From: Amaurobius ferox
Taxonomy: Eukaryota; Arthropoda; Arachnida; Araneae; Amaurobiidae
Reading direction: 5' to 3'
DNA length: 64,000 nt
Assembly: GCA_951213105.1 (NCBI GenBank)
Contig: OX578139.1
Span: 68,458,754-68,522,753 of the forward strand
Both the position numbers and the translations under genes were made by a program. Below, one piece after another: positions 60,161-64,000 of this stretch (the first letter of the stretch is position 1; every line of letters starts with the position of its first letter). Below the pieces are notes generated by a model. It was not told the origin of the DNA and ran no database searches. It saw nothing but the letters and a program-made list of their open reading frames with translations.

Positions 60161-60869
60161 TAACCAGCAAATATTATTTATTCAGAATTTTGCATCCTAA
60201 ATCCCCAGTAATATCCGTACTAGTTGACTTAAATTTATTAAATTAAAATTTTCAAATGTATATAATTACAAATATTTTGTCATAACAATATAACAAATTT
60301 AATAATTTGCTATTTGCCCCTGAATTTTTTCATGTCAATCCCGAGGGCACATGTACCTCAATTCGGAAAACACCGTTATAGTTGAAGCTAAATTTTTCTC
60401 TTCAACTTCTAAGTAGAAAAATAATTACTATTTTGCTAAACAAATTTGCTTGGATATTGGAAAATCATATTTCAAATTATCTGTTTTAAATTACTTCATG
60501 CACAGAAGAACGAAATTTTATAGGATAAATATTTACGTCATTAGAAATTTGTTAAACTTTACTTACATTTTAATATAAAAACAGCCCTGAAGTAGCAATA
60601 TCTTAACGTAAACAACCTGCATAGAGATTAATGAAATTGTGCCGGTGGCAGTAATCTCTTTCAAAGCTTTATATGCTGAGAAAGAATTAAACATTTCTGA
60701 TGTGGCATAAACAAGAATTTCCCTACAGATTAAAAAAATTCAATTTTATGCAAAACACAAATACAAATTCCAGCTTTCTTGATACATGAATACAGTAAAA
60801 ATCAGTTAAATTATTGCTATAACTGATCAAAATCAGTATACAAAATTCCATGCAATTAATAACATTATT
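60161..60869. other. No gene recognised; small RepA-like scrap
   Basis: TTTCTGATGTGGCATAAACAAG then AATTTCCCTACAGA at about 60697-60731 resembles the RepA leader. The rest is plain AT-rich DNA. Confidence 0.45.
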
Positions 60870-61801
60870 ACTTTCCTTATATACATAATGTATAAGGAAA
60901 GTATTGTGACGGGGTCGAAAATTCGAATTCGAGTTTTCGACGGGAGAGCACGTTTCAAGCATCCATGATCACGAATCAAACATTTTTGAGGTGATATCTG
61001 TGTGTGTGTGTGTGTCTGTGGAGACGATATCTCACGAACCAATGGAGCGATTTGAATAAAATTTGGTACAAAAATCTCAAACCGTGAATACTGGAAGTCT
61101 ATTGTTTTTAAACGTAATCGAATTTCAGAACCCCCCTAAAGTTTCGAATGAAATTTTGAAAACATCATCAAAAAATGAAAACCTTTAATAAAGTTACTTA
61201 AATAGACATTTCCTATGTAATTTTTCTTTAGAAAACGATTGACAGAAACTTTAGAACGCTAGCTTTAACCGTTGTCGAGATATTGCACATTTTCCAAATA
61301 AATCTATCAACAAATCCCATAAATTTAAAATAAATATTAACTGTTTCAAAACATTTTCACTTTTCATATGTAATATCATGCGATAAATTGGGTGACATCA
61401 TTCTCGTGGATCTAGCTCGTTCCATTCATGAGAAAAGATACTTTGAGTAATACTTTTGTATTTGAACGCCAATAGTCATGTATCTGCTATAAGAATAACT
61501 TATTAATATTATCATTATCATAACGCTTGGCGAGATTTTGGCGACGAATTTGGTGGAATGTCGCCCACTTGGCAACTTTTTAAAAGCCAAATTAACAAAA
61601 ATCTTGTCAAATGGATAAAAATGACGCTGAATAGATTAAAATGACGCTAAATCAATGAAAATGACGACTAATTGTCCTAAATTCAATATCTTGGAAAGAA
61701 TTTAAGTATCTACTATAAGAATAACATTTTTTTAACTGTAAAAGTAGTAAATTCATTGCATTATATAAGGAAAGTCATGTGTTGCCCACATCAGTTTTTT
61801 T
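60870..61801 (-). mobile_element. RepB copy 4, nearly complete
   Basis: Inverted relative to the others. It opens at the right with AAACTGATGTGGGCAACACAT then GACTTTCCTTATATAA, contains the GGCGA/TCGCC region, ATATCTCGACAACGG, a short (CA)n and TCGAAAACTCGAATTCG, and closes at 60877-60900. Confidence 0.85.
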
Positions 61802-62283
61802 AAAAGGATGTCTGTCTACCTGCCTATCAGCCAGTCTGTCTGTATGCATGTATGTAGTCGATTTCTCGCATACGCAATAGCTGCCACAAATATTAACGGA
61901 TTTTCACAGAATTTTATATCCGGCTATGTTATTAAATGGCCCAGAACTAGATTGGATTACATAAAATTCCTGCGAAAATTTTGAAATTTTATATTTCTTT
62001 GACATGGCAGCATAGAACAATCTTTGTCATAATCATGCATTAAAGTGGTCATTGAAGACTCTACGATCAAGAGACTTAATAATCATTGTTGTGAAAAATA
62101 GCCTCGATACACAATTTCTGTGACCGTGACGTTATTAGCTCCCGAGGGAGGGGGCAAGTTTTTCCCTCCGGAGGAACATTATTAAATGTTGTATCAATCG
62201 AAATATTTTTCTAGCTCTTTAAAGTGAGAGGTAACAAGCTATAATTGTAATCATTTTGAACAGATTCTTCTTGTAAAATGAGA
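61802..62283. other. No gene recognised
   Basis: A GTCTGTCTACCTGCCTATCAG phrase near 61810 resembles the microsatellite modules of other repeats. Otherwise nothing. Confidence 0.4.
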
Positions 62284-62962
62284 AATAAAAATATCTGGTG
62301 TGAAGCAGTACATGACTTTTCCTGCAGACTCTTATTCACTTTCTCTATTTCTTCAATAATCCATTATACTGGGTTTAACTGCACAAAATAACGCCCACTC
62401 TTATTTAAAATGCCACTGGATTGGCACTTTTAATTCAATTTTCGTTCTCAGTTGGTAACTGGACGTTTTTGTCTACGGTGGCGCAGCATAAATGAGTAAA
62501 AACTAAAATATATCGAGAACGGTTAGCCTTAGTGTAATGAGGTTAATCTTATTCTCTGCATTGTTAAAAATTAGGTATAAAACAAGTATTTAATTGGTAT
62601 ATTTGAGCATACGTAGTTTTTTATTTTAGATTTTGTCAATGTTTGCAGGTCATTTTGCAAAAAAAGGTGGGTAGGTTTTCCGAATCGTACCAAAAACTAA
62701 TCAGCACCAGGGTCAAACACAAGTGACCTACCTACCAAATTTTATGAAATTCGGTCCATTAGTTTTTGAGTTAGTGTGGATACATACACGCAGACACATA
62801 GACACACAAACACACAGGTACACACACAGACATCACGCTAAAAATAGTGTTTTCGTGTTCTAGAGGTCCCAAAACGTATAGATCCGTAGAAAACTCGAGT
62901 TGCGATTTTCGGTATGATTCCAACATTTTCCCTATACATTATCATGTACTGCAGGGGAATTA
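62284..62962 (+). mobile_element. RepA copy 3
   Basis: ATCTGGTGTGAAGCAGTACATGAC leader (hairpin degraded), GACTTTTCCTGCAGAC, ATATCGAGAACGG, TTCGGTCCATTAG, a mixed CA/CAGA run, AAAACTCGAGTTGCGATTTTC, and closing GTACTGCAGGGGAATTAAA. Only one of the 150-bp inner repeats of copy 1 is present. Confidence 0.82.
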
Positions 62963-63639
62963 AAAATCAATTTGTTTAAAAATGTATTCTGATATGCGAA
63001 AGCCGAGTGGAACTGCACTTAATTTGCATGTAGGTGGATGTCACATAATACACCTCAAATGAATTTCAGGCTCTATGCCGTGTCAGATTAAAAGACATAT
63101 CGGGTCTTGTCACTGCTGATTTACTTCAAGTATATTGTCTGCCGCTTACTGCTGGTCGAAAAGTATTAATAAAAGTTCATCTTTCGCTGTCACTTTCATA
63201 CAAATGCATTTAACTAATATCATCATACTGATAATGATTGTAATACAAATAAAATTAAACACTGTAGAGTATATATGTATGATAATTTCAAGTGGAGACT
63301 CCCACTCCGGATATTTTGATCAGTATCATATATTGGTATTTTAAACTTTGTTTACAAACTCCATCATGTTTGACTACAGTTCTCTGAGTATAAATGCATG
63401 AATTCAGAAAAAAGATTGCTATTTCAAAGCTGCATCAGCTCTTCATGGACAAAAGAGTCCAATTTTCTCCTACGGTCTCGTGAGAAATTATTCCGTGTCT
63501 TCGCGTTCTAAAAAAGTCGAGATTTGTTTCACATAAATTATAGAACAAATTCGATGAATGTTCATTTTATGTGTTTGTATCTTCAGTCTTGCTGAATAGC
63601 TCTAAAATTCTTGAAATTGTCATTTGAAATTATCGCATT
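62963..63639. other. No gene recognised
   Basis: AT-rich; the 69-codon frame at 63135-63344 has no recognisable motif. Confidence 0.4.
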
Positions 63640-63875
63640 ATGTTTTTAACGCTTTGCAACATGGGTGAAAAATGTTTATGACTTTGTTCATTCTGTCTGT
63701 CTGTCTGTCCGTTTGCAGGATAACTACTGTGAAAATGACTTTATCAAAATGAAATTTTAGTATGTTGTTGAGACGGTCTGTGGGACATATGGGAATGAAA
63801 ATGAATAATATCATCCAATTAGTTTCAGATTTAACCCGGGTTAAGAAAATATTGAACGTATTGGGACCTAATTTT
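63640..63875 (-). repeat. Dispersed repeat, inverted partner of 49205
   Basis: Inverse of 49205-49445: ATGACTTTGTTCATTCTGTC, TCAAAATGAAATTTTAGTATG, GACGGTCTGTGGGAC. It runs toward the end of the window. Confidence 0.75.
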
Positions 63876-64000
63876 TAAAACAGTTTTTTAAACAAAATTA
63901 AAATTCACAAATTGCTTTGTAAATTTTAGAAAATATGCAAATTATTCCTTGAAATGTAAAAAATTTTTTTACCAATATATTTTAGGTAGTTTTTTTAAGA
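63876..64000. other. AT-rich end of window
   Basis: Nothing recognisable. Confidence 0.4.

Overview
This is repeat-dense, AT-rich eukaryotic DNA with no recognisable host gene. Nearly everything that can be named is transposable-element sequence, and every coding stretch belongs to a reverse transcriptase, a GIY-YIG nuclease or a Tc1/mariner-type transposase, mostly decayed. The mix is animal and points to an arthropod: permuted Penelope-like elements of the Naiad type, IS630/mariner transposases with an arthropod-type N-terminal helix-turn-helix, tRNA- and 5S-headed SINEs and very long (TA)n arrays. A spider or other chelicerate fits, because Naiads are reported as abundant there, but the sequence alone does not prove it.

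Layout. 1-4.6 kb: two tandem copies of an interspersed repeat (RepA), then a Penelope-like element (PLE) 3' half with an intact 336-codon RT frame and a GIY-YIG scrap between (TA)n arrays. 4.66-7.3 kb: a Tc1-like element flanked by about 560-bp inverted arms. 7.3-9.6 kb: a giant (TA)n array and three minus-strand PLE 3' ends. 10-13.4 kb: microsatellites, a palindrome, a tandem duplication and a 21-23-bp minisatellite. 14-21.3 kb: a dead Tc1, two tRNA-like SINE heads, a possible solo LTR and SINE pieces. 23-28.7 kb: head-to-head, inverted and tandem PLE insertions plus a mariner-like element (25.8-27.6 kb). 29-31 kb: two RepB copies. 32.2-35.8 kb: a decayed RT and two DNA transposons. 37.3-45.3 kb: a chimeric 5S/tRNA SINE, the most complete PLE (nuclease upstream of RT, minus strand) broken by a tRNA SINE, two more Tc1-like elements and a PLE 3' end. 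45.3-49.5 kb: a tandem duplication and RepB. 49.56-60.16 kb: one 10.6-kb block bounded by terminal inverted repeats and built of nested tandem repeats. 60.9-63.9 kb: RepB, RepA and an inverted partner of a repeat at 49.2 kb.

The most notable signals are three. First, ten PLE 3' ends from several subfamilies carry one conserved module of two predicted RNA hairpins, the second with covarying stems and a near-invariant loop, each followed by a short tail ending in (TA)n. Second, a SINE has a 5S rRNA head joined to a tRNA-derived head that lost its B box, sharing its body with a plain tRNA SINE 2.3 kb away. Third, the 10.6-kb composite block holds a 3.4-kb higher-order repeat inserted in a tandem array of a 1.46-kb long-TIR element. 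Boundaries are from reading by eye and are usually good to a few tens of bases.
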